Assembly: GCF_028288105.1 (NCBI RefSeq)
Contig: NZ_JAQBOI010000301.1
Location: forward strand, 1-46,901
DNA length: 46,901 bases
Reading direction: 5' to 3'
From: Mucilaginibacter sp.
GTDB taxonomy: Bacteria; Bacteroidota; Bacteroidia; Sphingobacteriales; Sphingobacteriaceae
Shown here: positions 33,191 to 41,414 of the stretch, in pieces
Position numbering within the stretch: position 1 is the stretch's first letter
How the letters are laid out: every line of letters starts with the position of its first letter
Notes under the pieces: model-generated
Told to the model about the DNA's origin: nothing
The model's input: the letters and a program-made list of their open reading frames with translations, nothing else
Databases searched by the model: none
Made by a program: the position numbers and the translations under genes

Positions 33191-33324
33191 TGTCATTTCG
33201 AACGAGCACGGGCAGGGGTTGAGCGTAGGGCGAGGAGAAATCTTGTTCAATGCACCTTGCCGACCGTTCATACGAAAAAGCACGGAGTAACAAGATTTCT
33301 CCTCGTACCTCGTTCGAAATGACA
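33191..33324. repeat. 134-base inverted repeat element (TGTCATTTCGAACGAG ends)
   Basis: Ends TGTCATTTCGAACGAG (33191-33206) and its exact inverse (33309-33324) enclose a second pair of 17-base arms (33231-33247 and 33289-33305, CGAGGAGAAATC and its inverse). It resembles a small non-coding palindromic or MITE-like element; no target duplication was recognised. A partial TTATCCTGAG repeat precedes it at about 33140. Confidence 0.7.
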
Positions 33325-33340
33325 TGGTTTATTAAAATAA

Positions 33341-33371
33341 AAAAAACGCCCAACCTTTCGGCGGGCGTTTC
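33341..33371 (-). terminator. Terminator of the M1 peptidase gene
   Basis: On the minus strand AAACGCCCGCC and GGTTGGGCGTTT form a stem followed by a run of T. It lies 20 bases past the stop codon at 33391. Confidence 0.85.
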
Positions 33372-33390
33372 AATATTAAAGCAGGCTGCC

Positions 33391-35280
33391 TTATTTAGCT
33401 TTAGGTGCCCAGGTATTATCGCTGGTATTGGCATCCATGTATATGCCGTTATCTAACGTTACCGATTTAAGGCTTTTACCTCTTACGGATGCAAAAGTAA
33501 CCAGTGTTTGTTTTTGGTTGGCTTCCCAAACCCCAGGGGTTTTATGGATAGTTTTAGTAGTGCCATCAGTATAAGTGATCACCACATCAAACGGGATAGC
33601 GAAACCGCCAATATTGGCAACGGTTAAGGTATAACCATCTTTACCGGTAACACCTGTTTTAATGGCCAAATCGTTATAGTAATTTGTAAAGAACCAGTTG
33701 TTAAAGAACCAGGTAAGGTTACGGCCCGATACATTGCTCATCGAGTTAAAGTAATCCCATGGGATGGGGTGTTTACCATGCCATCTGTCCATATAACCGT
33801 GCAGTGCTTTTTTGAATAGGTCATCGCCAAGCATATCTTTTAATGCTAAATAGCTTAACGATGGCTTGCCATAAGCATTATTGCCATAACCGGTTGTTAA
33901 TTCGCTTGTTTGGGTAATAACAGGAATATCCTGGTTGCTCGACCGGTTGTTGATCCAACTGTTAATACGGAACTGTTTGTAGAACGCGTCGGCTTTCTCC
34001 TTGCCTTTTTCGGCAGTACCAATCAGGTATTCTAAAGTAGTAGCCCAACCTTCGTCCATAAAGGCATAGCGGGTTTCGTTGATACCCATGTAGAAAGGGA
34101 ACCAGGTATGTGCTATCTCATGGTCCTGTACAAGCTGTGCAAAGCTTGGGTCGCCCATTTGGCTATCGTTCACCATCATTGGGTATTCCATGTCTGCAAA
34201 GCCCTGAAAAGCCGTCATTTTAGGGAACGGATAAGGTACACCCGGCCAGTTATGACTGAACCAACCTAATGCATTACGGCCATATTGTACAGATTGTTTA
34301 AAATCGGTACCCTTAACAGAGTAAGCAGCCTGCATGCTCGAGCGCCTGCCGGTTTTACTATCAACAATAACACTGCCTGCATCCCAAATGTAATGGTTGC
34401 TTAAGCCTACAGCTACGTCACTGATATCGGTAGCAGTCCATGTCCAGGTGTTCATGGCGTTTTGGGTGGTAACCTTGTTGCCGGTAATTTCTTCAATAGT
34501 AGCCACATGTATGGTGCTGTCGCTGGTCATTGACTTTTGCAGGCGATCAGCAAATTCTTTTTGCAGTACCTGTGTTGGGTTTTGCAAAGTACCGGTAGCC
34601 CAAACCACAAAGTTTTTTGGTACGGTTACGTTAAGGGTGTAATCGTTAAAATCGTTGTAAAACTCTTGTGCATCAACAAATGCTACCCTGTCCCAACCAT
34701 TGTAATCGTCATAAACAGATACACGGGGGTAAAAATAAGCCAGGTAATAGCTTGTCGAATCTATCTGCCCTTCGCGGCCACTTTCTTTTGAAGCATCAAA
34801 ATGCCAGGCAATGGTCATCTTAACCGAATCGTGCGGCATTAAAGGTTTTGGTATGGTAACCTGCTGATTAGTTGTAGCTGCCTGCGCGTTATTCCACGCC
34901 TTTTTTTGGCCACTAACTATAAAGCTATCTATTTGAATGCCCGATGTTAAATAATCCGGGCTGGCATCGCCCATCCTGGCAGAGCCCGGGCGGTGAATAT
35001 TTAGTATCAGTTTCATGTTCAGCCTTTTTAGGGTATCAGGGCTGTTGTTAAAGTAGGTAATGGTTTCGATACCTTTTACTGTGCTAAGCGGAGGTGCCGC
35101 GGTTATTGAGATGTTGTAACGGGCGTGATTTTGCCAGTATTTAGCCCCGGGTTTGCCATCGGCGCTGCGGGTGCCATTATTGTATGCCTTTTTAATATCA
35201 CGTGGCATGTAAAGGCTTTGCGCATGTAATTGTAACAGCGCTATGCTACACGCTGCAGTTAACAGAATTTTTTTGAACAT
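33391..35280 (-). CDS. Secreted M1-family zinc metallopeptidase
   Basis: This 629-residue protein begins with a signal peptide (about 1-20). The zinc site HEIAH is at 387-391 with the third ligand Glu410 (HExxH-x18-E), and an exopeptidase-loop variant ADMEYPM lies at 362-368 in place of GAMEN. An N-terminal beta domain precedes the catalytic part, and a short C-terminal beta region follows. M1 enzymes are aminopeptidases; this secreted form likely trims peptides in the periplasm or outside. The altered loop may change substrate preference. It is a single gene with its own terminator. Confidence 0.92.
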   Translation of the reverse strand: MFKKILLTAACSIALLQLHAQSLYMPRDIKKAYNNGTRSADGKPGAKYWQNHARYNISITAAPPLSTVKGIETITYFNNSPDTLKRLNMKLILNIHRPGSARMGDASPDYLTSGIQIDSFIVSGQKKAWNNAQAATTNQQVTIPKPLMPHDSVKMTIAWHFDASKESGREGQIDSTSYYLAYFYPRVSVYDDYNGWDRVAFVDAQEFYNDFNDYTLNVTVPKNFVVWATGTLQNPTQVLQKEFADRLQKSMTSDSTIHVATIEEITGNKVTTQNAMNTWTWTATDISDVAVGLSNHYIWDAGSVIVDSKTGRRSSMQAAYSVKGTDFKQSVQYGRNALGWFSHNWPGVPYPFPKMTAFQGFADMEYPMMVNDSQMGDPSFAQLVQDHEIAHTWFPFYMGINETRYAFMDEGWATTLEYLIGTAEKGKEKADAFYKQFRINSWINNRSSNQDIPVITQTSELTTGYGNNAYGKPSLSYLALKDMLGDDLFKKALHGYMDRWHGKHPIPWDYFNSMSNVSGRNLTWFFNNWFFTNYYNDLAIKTGVTGKDGYTLTVANIGGFAIPFDVVITYTDGTTKTIHKTPGVWEANQKQTLVTFASVRGKSLKSVTLDNGIYMDANTSDNTWAPKAK

Positions 35281-35443
35281 AATAAATGATAAGTTTTTTG
35301 TAAGATCAACAGAACAAATGTAGAATATATATCAGTAAACCTTAGACTGCTTAGGTAAACGAATTGTTACAAGGAATGCTTGCTTGGGGGGCATAAATTA
35401 TTTTCCTTTGTGTAAGTTATTTTAGTAGGGGTATTAAATAACT

Positions 35444-35476
35444 ATACGAAGCCGGGCTTATGGTCCGGTTTCGTAT
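35444..35476 (-). terminator. Hairpin downstream of the DUF892 gene
   Basis: ATACGAAGCCGG (35444-35455) and CCGGTTTCGTAT (35465-35476) form a 12-bp stem with one wobble, 16 bases past the gene's stop. The following T run is weak, so termination is probable but not certain. Confidence 0.5.
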
Positions 35477-35492
35477 TTATATAGCAATCCTT

Positions 35493-35999
35493 TTAATCCT
35501 TCGTAATATATTCCTTAGCTATCAGCGTAAATAGCATGTCGTTATCGGCAGATTCATCAAAGTTCTCGGTCAGCAGTTGCGTTACCTCATTATACTTTAA
35601 CAGCTTAGCTATCATTATCAGCATTCGGTACGATGTGATGTTAATATGTTCCAATATTTGCAGGTAAAGCATAATATCCAGATCGTTCAGTAAGGGTATA
35701 TCCTGGCCATCATCTAAACAAAATTCATCTCTAACTATAGATTTAATTGGGTTACAAACCTCCGGGGATGGTGTTTCGCCTATTAGCTTATAAATAGCTT
35801 CCATGCGTTTGATCTGGTTTTTAACGTCACCGCCAAATTCACCTATAGCCAATTCAAGGGATTTAAAAGATGCCAGATTGAAAAGGCTGCTTGTACGTTC
35901 CTGTAAAAAGCGTTTGCCATTGTATATCCTGGTTAAATGATGCAGGAAAATTTTCTTTAAATAATTATTGTCAGGAGCGGGAGGGGTAATAGGTGCCAT
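35493..35999 (-). CDS. DUF892 / YciE-YciF ferritin-like protein
   Basis: This 168-residue all-helical protein matches the DUF892 pattern: LKKIFLHHLTRIYNGKRFL near the start, a central SLELAIGEFGGDVKNQIKRMEAIY helix (motif given in part: GEFGGDVKNQ), and a final IAKLLKYNEV helix. Family members form ferritin-like four-helix bundles and are linked with stress responses; some helices carry iron ligands, here partly kept. It is a single gene on the minus strand. The metal and activity are not proven by sequence. Confidence 0.8.
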   Translation of the reverse strand: MAPITPPAPDNNYLKKIFLHHLTRIYNGKRFLQERTSSLFNLASFKSLELAIGEFGGDVKNQIKRMEAIYKLIGETPSPEVCNPIKSIVRDEFCLDDGQDIPLLNDLDIMLYLQILEHINITSYRMLIMIAKLLKYNEVTQLLTENFDESADNDMLFTLIAKEYITKD

Positions 36000-36129
36000 A
36001 GCATAAAAATTAATGGTGACATGGAAAACACAGTATCAATTTTCTTTGTTAAAAAAGGATTCTTTAAGTAAATGTAAGTTTAATTCTTAGTGTTATGGTA
36101 TATTAATAAATGCTCCTTATTATTGTAAA

Positions 36130-37077
36130 ATGAGATATAAGTTAGGCGATTTTGTACGGTTTGTTGATGAAAAGCTGGAAGGCTATGTAACCCGCATTAT
36201 TGATGAGCAAATGATAGGCGTTACTGTTGAGGATGATTTTGAAATACCTGTATTGGCCAGTAAGGTAACTTATGTACACGGCCATGGTGCCGAAAGCCAC
36301 GACGAAGAATATGTTGCCGATATTAAAGTGCCTGCAGGCGAATTTAAAAGCAAAGGCGTGCATATTGCTGTAGTGGCCGATGCAAAAGCAAACGCGCTTG
36401 TGCATTTATATATCATAAACGAAACATCGTACCAGTTACTTGCATCTGTTACTACCGAGCAGCAAAAGCAGTTTAAAGGAGAGTTTGCAGGTATTGTTGA
36501 GCCGAATGGGGTTGCAAAAATTTATTCAGCAAAACTATCCGACCTGCAGCTGTGGCCAAAATTTATATTCCAGGTATTGTTTTTTACTAAACAGAACCAG
36601 GAATCGGTAAATCCTCTAAATGTTAGCGAGCAATTTAAAGCCAAAGATTTTTCGGGCGCTAAAAAGCTGGTGCCTTATATAAAACAACAAGGCTGGATGA
36701 TACAGCTTGATGAGCCGGAACTTATTATTGATGCCGAGAAACTAAAAGAGAGCTTTTTTAAACCAGCTGAAGAAAAGCCGCAAACAGTTGCCAAACCGGT
36801 AAGCGAGCTTGATCTGCATATAGAAAAATTGCGCGATGACCACCAGTTTTTAAGCAGCAGCGAGATCTTGAATATACAAACAGATCACTTTAAAAAAGCT
36901 TTGGATGCTGCCATTGTACACCAGATGCCCGATATTACTTTTATACACGGTACAGGCAACGGGATCTTAAAACACGAATTGCATAAGCTGTTAAGCAAAC
37001 ACCCTAAAGTGCAAACCTTTATGGATGCACGTAAAGAGAAGTTTGGCTATGGCGCTACAAAGGTTATTTTGAAATAA
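36130..37077 (+). CDS. DUF2027 and Smr-domain protein
   Basis: This 315-residue protein has an N-terminal DUF2027 region (about 1-220, starting with a KLGDFVRFVDE beta segment) and a C-terminal Smr domain (about 228-315) with the loop FIHGTGNG and the end FGYGATKVIL. Smr domains are found at the end of MutS2 and in nucleases acting on branched DNA or on mRNA at stalled ribosomes. The pairing with DUF2027 is typical for Bacteroidota. The role is unknown; nuclease activity is only suggested by the family. Confidence 0.85.
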   Translation: MRYKLGDFVRFVDEKLEGYVTRIIDEQMIGVTVEDDFEIPVLASKVTYVHGHGAESHDEEYVADIKVPAGEFKSKGVHIAVVADAKANALVHLYIINETSYQLLASVTTEQQKQFKGEFAGIVEPNGVAKIYSAKLSDLQLWPKFIFQVLFFTKQNQESVNPLNVSEQFKAKDFSGAKKLVPYIKQQGWMIQLDEPELIIDAEKLKESFFKPAEEKPQTVAKPVSELDLHIEKLRDDHQFLSSSEILNIQTDHFKKALDAAIVHQMPDITFIHGTGNGILKHELHKLLSKHPKVQTFMDARKEKFGYGATKVILK

Positions 37078-37098
37078 GGCTAAATTGTTGATATAAAA

Positions 37099-37190
37099 AG
37101 CGTTAGGGATTGAAGCGGATACCGGCCTGTGGCTAATGCCCGTGCAGTATGAGCGTAAAGCCCGGGCCGCAGGCAACGCCCACATTACCT
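37099..37190. repeat. Probable dispersed GC-rich intergenic repeat
   Basis: The stretch from GCGTTAGGGATTGAAGCGG to GGCAACGCCC contrasts with its AT-rich surroundings, and parts of it pair (AGCCCGGGC, GGGCGTTGCC against GCGTTAGGG). It looks like a known type of Sphingobacteriaceae intergenic repeat, from memory only; no second copy lies in this window. Confidence 0.35.
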
Positions 37191-37280
37191 GTAAAAATAT
37201 ACTGTAACTAATCAATATAACCCTAATAAACAATAGACATCAGAATAAAAAAAAGAAAAAATCTTGTATTTTAAATATTA

Positions 37281-37296
37281 ATCGTAATATTGCGAT
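37281..37296. promoter_or_regulatory. ArsR operator 1
   Basis: ATCGTAATATTGCGAT is a near-perfect palindrome, 8 bases upstream of the arsR ATG. The identical sequence recurs at 37652-37667, and the match extends to 20 bases in both copies. TAATATTG inside it resembles a -7 box (TAnnTTTG), so a bound repressor would block the promoter. Confidence 0.75.
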
Positions 37297-37303
37297 AGAT
37301 AAC

Positions 37304-37633
37304 ATGGGCATTACCAAAACGGATATATTTAACGATGAGCAAAATAAGCTGGCCTTGCAATTAAAAGCGATTGCACACCCGGCGCGTATTGCCATTTTGC
37401 AACATATTATAAAAGCTAATGCCTGTATTTGCGGCGATCTGGTAGATGAACTGGGCCTGGCACAAGCCACTATCTCTCAGCATTTAAAAGAGCTGAAAAA
37501 TGCCGGCCTTATACAGGGCACAATAGAAGGGGTGAGCGTGTGTTATTGCATTGAGCCCAAAGCCTGGAACAATTTACAAAAGGAAATAAATACCATGTTC
37601 GCGTCGTACAAGGACGTGAATAAGTGCTGCTAA
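37304..37633 (+). CDS. arsR: ArsR-family metalloregulator
   Basis: This 109-residue winged-helix repressor releases DNA when As(III) or Sb(III) binds. The recognition helix region reads QATISQHLKELKNAG (54-68). Candidate ligands are Cys41 and Cys43 (ACICGDLV, the ArsR-type site), Cys80 and Cys82, and a C-terminal Cys108-Cys109 pair. An operator palindrome lies just upstream and is repeated before the next gene, so it probably controls itself and the DUF6428-arsC-acr3 genes. Confidence 0.92.
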   Translation: MGITKTDIFNDEQNKLALQLKAIAHPARIAILQHIIKANACICGDLVDELGLAQATISQHLKELKNAGLIQGTIEGVSVCYCIEPKAWNNLQKEINTMFASYKDVNKCC

Positions 37634-37651
37634 AATTTTTTAACCAAATCA

Positions 37652-37667
37652 ATCGTAATATTGCGAT
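37652..37667. promoter_or_regulatory. ArsR operator 2
   Basis: An identical copy of the palindrome at 37281-37296, placed between arsR and the DUF6428 gene. It suggests that the resistance genes have their own ArsR-controlled promoter, separate from the one in front of arsR. Confidence 0.75.
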
Positions 37668-37690
37668 AGAGTATGCTAAAACACATGACG

Positions 37691-38248
37691 ATGGAATACT
37701 TAAAATGGAGTGCTTTTAAGCAACAATTACAGGCCAGCCCTGGGCTTATTTTACAGTTTCAATATGCCGAAAACCAATGGGTAGATGCGGCTTACCACAT
37801 AACCGAAATTAAACAAGCCCCAATAACATCTGTTGATTGTGGTGGTGTTATGAATGCCTGGACAGAGATAATTGTTCAGCTATGGGAACCGCAAGGCCAG
37901 CAGCAGGATAGGGCTATGCAGGTAAGCAAAGCACTATCAATTGTTGAACTGGTAGAAAAGGCATTGCCGTTAAACCCCAACGGTATTGTTAAAATTGAGT
38001 TTGGCAATTCGCAGTTTGATACCCGCCAAATGTTTCCTAAAGATATTATTATTGATGGCGATAACCTGATTGTTGACCTGCGCCCGGATGCTGTACAATG
38101 CAAGGCTATTGAACGTGGCGGCAGCTGTGGTACTAACGATAAAGGTGAAGAATGCTGCACCCCTGTAGCGGAAGTTAAACCCAAAATACAATTACAAAAC
38201 CTGGCTGCTACAGTTGCCTGCTGTGAACCGGGCTCTGGTTGCTGCTAA
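37691..38248 (+). CDS. DUF6428-like protein of the arsenic operon, Cys-rich tail
   Basis: About 185 residues. The main part (about 1-140) is a mixed alpha/beta domain; the C-terminal 50 residues are rich in cysteine (GGSCG, EECCTP, ACCEPGSGCC). Such proteins sit in Bacteroidota arsenic operons and are classed as DUF6428, from memory; function is unknown. The tail could bind As(III) and hand it to the pump or to ArsR; that is inference. The start at 37691 is preferred because the operator and likely transcription start lie at about 37660-37670; ATGs at 37673 and 37685 are alternatives. Confidence 0.75.
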   Translation: MEYLKWSAFKQQLQASPGLILQFQYAENQWVDAAYHITEIKQAPITSVDCGGVMNAWTEIIVQLWEPQGQQQDRAMQVSKALSIVELVEKALPLNPNGIVKIEFGNSQFDTRQMFPKDIIIDGDNLIVDLRPDAVQCKAIERGGSCGTNDKGEECCTPVAEVKPKIQLQNLAATVACCEPGSGCC

Positions 38249-38259
38249 TTAAAATTACG

Positions 38260-38676
38260 ATGAAAAATATTTTAGTATTGTGCACCGGCAACAGTTGCCG
38301 CAGCCAAATAGCAGAAGGTTACCTGCGATACTTTGCCGGCGATAAAGCGAATGTTTACAGTGCCGGAATAGAAACGCATGGCGTTAACCCAAAAGCCATA
38401 CAGGTAATGGCGAATGATGGCATAGATATATCGGCACATACATCTAACCATGTGGATGAGTATCTGGTTATTCCGTTTGATTATGTGATAACGGTATGCG
38501 ATAATGCCAATGAGGCTTGCCCGTATTTCCCGGGGAATGTGCAGCGTTTTCATTATAACTTTCCCGATCCTGCAAAGTCAACCGGCACAACCGAAGAAGT
38601 AATGAACGAGTTTAAGCGTGTGCGTGATATGATAAAGGGTTATACCGCTGATTTTGTAAAAGAACATATTACATAA
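38260..38676 (+). CDS. arsC: Arsenate reductase, thioredoxin-coupled type
   Basis: This 138-residue enzyme reduces As(V) to As(III). It has the low-molecular-weight phosphatase loop CTGNSCRS (8-15), and Cys8, Cys80 and Cys87, with spacing identical to the Cys10-Cys82-Cys89 relay of Staphylococcus pI258 ArsC. DPAKSTG (103-109) supplies the catalytic Asp. The ATG at 38260 gives the conserved MKNILVLC start; one 21 bases upstream is rejected. It follows the DUF6428 gene by 11 bases and precedes acr3 by one base. Confidence 0.94.
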   Translation: MKNILVLCTGNSCRSQIAEGYLRYFAGDKANVYSAGIETHGVNPKAIQVMANDGIDISAHTSNHVDEYLVIPFDYVITVCDNANEACPYFPGNVQRFHYNFPDPAKSTGTTEEVMNEFKRVRDMIKGYTADFVKEHIT

Positions 38677-38677
38677 C

Positions 38678-39736
38678 ATGACCGCCAGTAATTGCGCCCC
38701 CGCAGCTAACCGGAAAAAGCTTAGTTTTTTAGACCGTTACCTTACCTTATGGATCTTCCTGGCAATGGGAGTTGGGGTTGCCATAGGCTACCTTGTACCA
38801 TGGGCCCCGGTATTTATTAATTCTTACTCCAGTGGTACTACTAATATCCCGTTAGCCATTGGGTTGATATTAATGATGTATCCGCCTTTGGCAAAAGTAA
38901 AATATGAAAGTTTAGGTGAGGTGTTCCGTAATACCAAAGTATTAAGCTTGTCGCTTTTTTTGAATTGGATAGTTGGCCCCATACTGATGTTTGTTTTGGC
39001 CGTTGTTTTCCTGCACGATAAGCCGGATTATATGGTGGGGCTAATACTTATAGGCCTTGCCCGCTGTATAGCCATGGTTATTGTATGGAACGAACTGGCG
39101 GAGGGTAATCGTGAATATGCGGCGGGTTTGGTAGCGCTAAACAGCATCTTCCAGATCTTGCTTTATAGCGTTTATGCCTATGTATTTATAACGGTATTGC
39201 TGCCTTTGTTTGGGATGAAAAGCGAGGTAGTTAACATCACTATTGGTGAAATAGCAAAATCTGTAGGGATATACCTGGGGATACCATTCGCGGCAGGCCT
39301 TATTAGCAGGTACATGCTTATTAAACTAAAAGGAGCGGAGTGGTTCAGTCAAAAATTCCTGCCGGTTATATCACCTATTACACTCATTGCATTGTTGTTT
39401 ACTATTGTGGTAATGTTCAGCCTAAAAGGGCAGTTAATTGTTCAGATCCCGTTTGATGTAATAAGAATTGCCATACCCCTAATAATATATTTCGCTATCA
39501 TGTTTTTGGTAAGTTTTTTTGCCGGCAAATTTATGGGGGCCGATTATTCCAAGAACGCGTCCATAGCCTTTACTGCTGCAGGGAATAACTTCGAACTGGC
39601 TATCGCGGTTGCTATCGGGGTTTTCGGCATCAACTCCGGCGAGGCATTTGCCGGGGTTATTGGGCCGCTGGTGGAGGTGCCAGCGTTAATAATACTGGTG
39701 AAAGTGGCGATGTGGCTGCGCGATAAATATTATTAA
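38678..39736 (+). CDS. ACR3-family arsenite efflux transporter
   Basis: This 352-residue protein has about ten membrane helices and exports As(III) across the inner membrane. The conserved Cys130 lies in [13 protein letters not shown], and the [13 protein letters not shown] motif is near residues 300-312; both are diagnostic of ACR3. It starts one base after the arsC stop codon. A terminator follows at 39808-39840. It completes the arsR-DUF6428-arsC-acr3 resistance operon. Confidence 0.95.
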   Translation: MTASNCAPAANRKKLSFLDRYLTLWIFLAMGVGVAIGYLVPWAPVFINSYSSGTTNIPLAIGLILMMYPPLAKVKYESLGEVFRNTKVLSLSLFLNWIVGPILMFVLAVVFLHDKPDYMVGLILIGLARCIAMVIVWNELAEGNREYAAGLVALNSIFQILLYSVYAYVFITVLLPLFGMKSEVVNITIGEIAKSVGIYLGIPFAAGLISRYMLIKLKGAEWFSQKFLPVISPITLIALLFTIVVMFSLKGQLIVQIPFDVIRIAIPLIIYFAIMFLVSFFAGKFMGADYSKNASIAFTAAGNNFELAIAVAIGVFGINSGEAFAGVIGPLVEVPALIILVKVAMWLRDKYY

Positions 39737-39807
39737 TAACGTGAACCATTTCAACCGCTATCGAAGAAGGTTTTACCTATAATTAACTATTTTTTAGAAG
39801 GTTAGAT

Positions 39808-39840
39808 AAGCCCGTACCACCAGGTTCGGGCTTTCTTTTT
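39808..39840 (+). terminator. Terminator of the arsenic operon
   Basis: AAGCCCG pairs with CGGGCTT (an imperfect inner ACC/GGT pair extends the stem), followed by a T-rich run ending in TTTTT. Confidence 0.8.
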
Positions 39841-39918
39841 TATGGTGATCGAAACTATTTGCCGGTAAAAATGTTATTCAATAGTTAATAAATATAACCC
39901 ATTAAATAATAAAATATT

Positions 39919-40425
39919 ATGAAAAGGATAAGTTTAATAATGGCGACGGCAATTGCTGCATGCGCCTTTAACTATGCCACGGCAAAAAATAACACCAGCC
40001 ATAATACGGATAAAGCCTTATTACTAACAGGTAACTTAACTGTTAACCAGGATACTGTGCCTAAAAAGTCTAAAACAAAAAAGACTACACCTACCACAAC
40101 CACACCTACCACAACTACGCCAACAACACCTACTACACCAACAGTACCAAGTTACCCTACAACACCAACAAATCCAACAGAGCCAACCAGTCCTACTAAC
40201 CCTACGGTACCAACAACCCCAACACCAACCACACCGACTGTGCCAAGCCCTAATCCAAGTGTGCCGCCAACCGGTACACCAACCACGCCGACTGCACCAA
40301 CTATGCCGCCGACCACACCTACAACACCAACAGGCACACCTCCGGCTACGCCAAAAGCAGCGCCTACAACGCCAACTACAACTCCGCCGGCAGCACCAAC
40401 TGTGCCACGTACAACCGGCAGATAA
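39919..40425 (+). CDS. Exported Thr/Pro-rich low-complexity protein
   Basis: This 168-residue protein has a signal peptide (about 1-22) and then, from about residue 55 onward, an almost uninterrupted series of Thr-Pro units (TTPTTTTPTT, PTTPTAP and similar). It is probably disordered and stretched, a linker-like or cell-surface polymer; heavy O-glycosylation is possible, since Bacteroidota glycosylate Thr in such contexts. No function known. The low-complexity DNA is prone to slippage, so length may vary between strains. Confidence 0.7.
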   Translation: MKRISLIMATAIAACAFNYATAKNNTSHNTDKALLLTGNLTVNQDTVPKKSKTKKTTPTTTTPTTTTPTTPTTPTVPSYPTTPTNPTEPTSPTNPTVPTTPTPTTPTVPSPNPSVPPTGTPTTPTAPTMPPTTPTTPTGTPPATPKAAPTTPTTTPPAAPTVPRTTGR

Positions 40426-40447
40426 TAAAGCAAATCATATAAATGCG

Positions 40448-40487
40448 AGACCAGTGTAAAGCGTAAGCTTTCGCTGGTCTTTTTTTT
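40448..40487 (+). terminator. Terminator of the Thr/Pro-rich protein gene
   Basis: AGACCAG and CTGGTCT flank an inner AAGC-GTAA-GCTT hairpin, followed by eight T. Confidence 0.8.
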
Positions 40488-40523
40488 AACAATAAAGCCC
40501 GGTTATGGCCGGGCTTTATTGTT
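40488..40523. terminator. Perfect 15-bp hairpin ending the SRPBCC gene
   Basis: AACAATAAAGCCCGG (40488-40502) and its exact inverse (40509-40523) with a 6-base loop. It overlaps the first bases of the SRPBCC stop codon on the minus strand and can end that transcript. Confidence 0.75.
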
Positions 40524-40956
40524 AGTTTTCTTTTTCTACAAATTCTTTAAGGCTTATGCCCAATATATGGTTCCAACCTTGTGTGAAGCTTGATGTGGCA
40601 AAGTCGGGTCCGTGCCCTGCAAAGCTCTCCAACCCAGTATGGGTTATGCGTACAAGCGTTTTATCATCTTCGGGGAAAAGCTCAAAACTAACTTCTGATG
40701 CACCTTCAAAGCCTTCATATACCCAAGTATAACTTAGTTTTTTTTCGGGTTCAACTGCGGTTATGCGGCAATTGTGTTTATAGCTTTCGCCCTTGCTTCC
40801 CTGGCCGGAAAAGCTAAATTCAAAGCCAACACGTGGCTCAAAGCTTTCCAGCTGAAAATACCATTGTTTCATTTTATCGTTATCGGTAAGGGCTTGCCAT
40901 ACACGGTTAACGGGTGCGTTAAGCGTACGCTCAACTATCAGTGGTTTTGCATCCAT
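40522..40956 (-). CDS. SRPBCC (AHSA1-type) domain protein
   Basis: This 144-residue single-domain protein has the START/AHSA1 pattern: an ERTLNAPVNRVWQALTD start, a W in KQWYF, a middle beta sheet and a final long helix (WNHILGISLKEFVEKE). Such proteins bind hydrophobic ligands in a cavity. In Bacteroidota they commonly follow an ArsR-type regulator, as here, one base after it. The ligand is not known. Confidence 0.88.
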   Translation of the reverse strand: MDAKPLIVERTLNAPVNRVWQALTDNDKMKQWYFQLESFEPRVGFEFSFSGQGSKGESYKHNCRITAVEPEKKLSYTWVYEGFEGASEVSFELFPEDDKTLVRITHTGLESFAGHGPDFATSSFTQGWNHILGISLKEFVEKEN

Positions 40957-40957
40957 T

Positions 40958-41290
40958 TTATTTATTTTTTGGTTTTGTTTCTATTGGTTCTTCATTCAGG
41001 AAATTTTCAAGTGCATCCAGCTTACTGGTCCAAAATGTGCGGTATTGCTCCGTCCATTTGGCTACCTGTTCCAGCTTTTTAAGATCGGCACGGCAATAAC
41101 GTTCGCGCCCTTGTTGTTTAATAATAACAAGCCCACATTCGGTAAGTATTTTAATATGCTTGGATACAGCAGGTCTGCTTATGTCGAAATTATCGGCCAC
41201 AGCATTCAAATTTAGTTGCTGCCCTGCAAGCAAATTGATGATCTGGCGACGGGTAGGATCGGCAATGGCCTGGAATACATCTCTTCTCAT
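40958..41290 (-). CDS. ArsR-family regulator paired with SRPBCC
   Basis: This 110-residue winged-helix protein starts MRRDVFQAIADPTRRQIINLL and has a recognition helix in SRPAVSKHIKILTECG (39-54). It has no CxC metal site, so it probably does not sense arsenic; this subgroup often controls the adjacent SRPBCC gene. Promoter and paired operators lie directly upstream at 41299-41347. The gene ends one base before the SRPBCC start, so the two form one operon and are likely autoregulated. Confidence 0.9.
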   Translation of the reverse strand: MRRDVFQAIADPTRRQIINLLAGQQLNLNAVADNFDISRPAVSKHIKILTECGLVIIKQQGRERYCRADLKKLEQVAKWTEQYRTFWTSKLDALENFLNEEPIETKPKNK

Positions 41291-41298
41291 ATTAATCT

Positions 41299-41314
41299 GT
41301 AACCTATTGGTTAC
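41299..41314. promoter_or_regulatory. Operator dyad 1 of the ArsR-SRPBCC operon
   Basis: GTAACC-TATT-GGTTAC, a perfect 6-bp dyad. It lies between the -7 box and the start codon, over the likely transcription start. A second similar dyad lies 28 bases further upstream. Confidence 0.7.
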
Positions 41315-41315
41315 G

Positions 41316-41347
41316 CAAATATATATGATACCATTTGGTTACGCAAA
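41316..41347 (-). promoter_or_regulatory. Promoter of the ArsR-SRPBCC operon
   Basis: On the minus strand TTTG (41347-41344), a 20-base spacer and TATATTTG (41323-41316) match the Bacteroidota -33 / -7 consensus exactly. The start codon is 26 bases downstream of the -7 box. Confidence 0.7.
41327..41342. promoter_or_regulatory. Operator dyad 2 of the ArsR-SRPBCC operon
   Basis: GATACC-ATTT-GGTTAC, an imperfect copy of dyad 1. It fills the spacer between the -33 and -7 boxes, so a bound regulator would exclude RNA polymerase. The half-site with its flank, TTGGTTACGCAAATA, occurs at both dyads. Confidence 0.65.
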
Positions 41348-41414
41348 TAAAAAGGTAAAAAAAATCCGAATTTGTTAAATCCGGATCAATCTGGTCTTGT
41401 AAGCAAGTTTATTA

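Noticed and set aside
40152..40433. 93-residue Val/Gly-rich minus-strand frame
   Set aside because: Simple antisense translation of the Thr/Pro repeat DNA.
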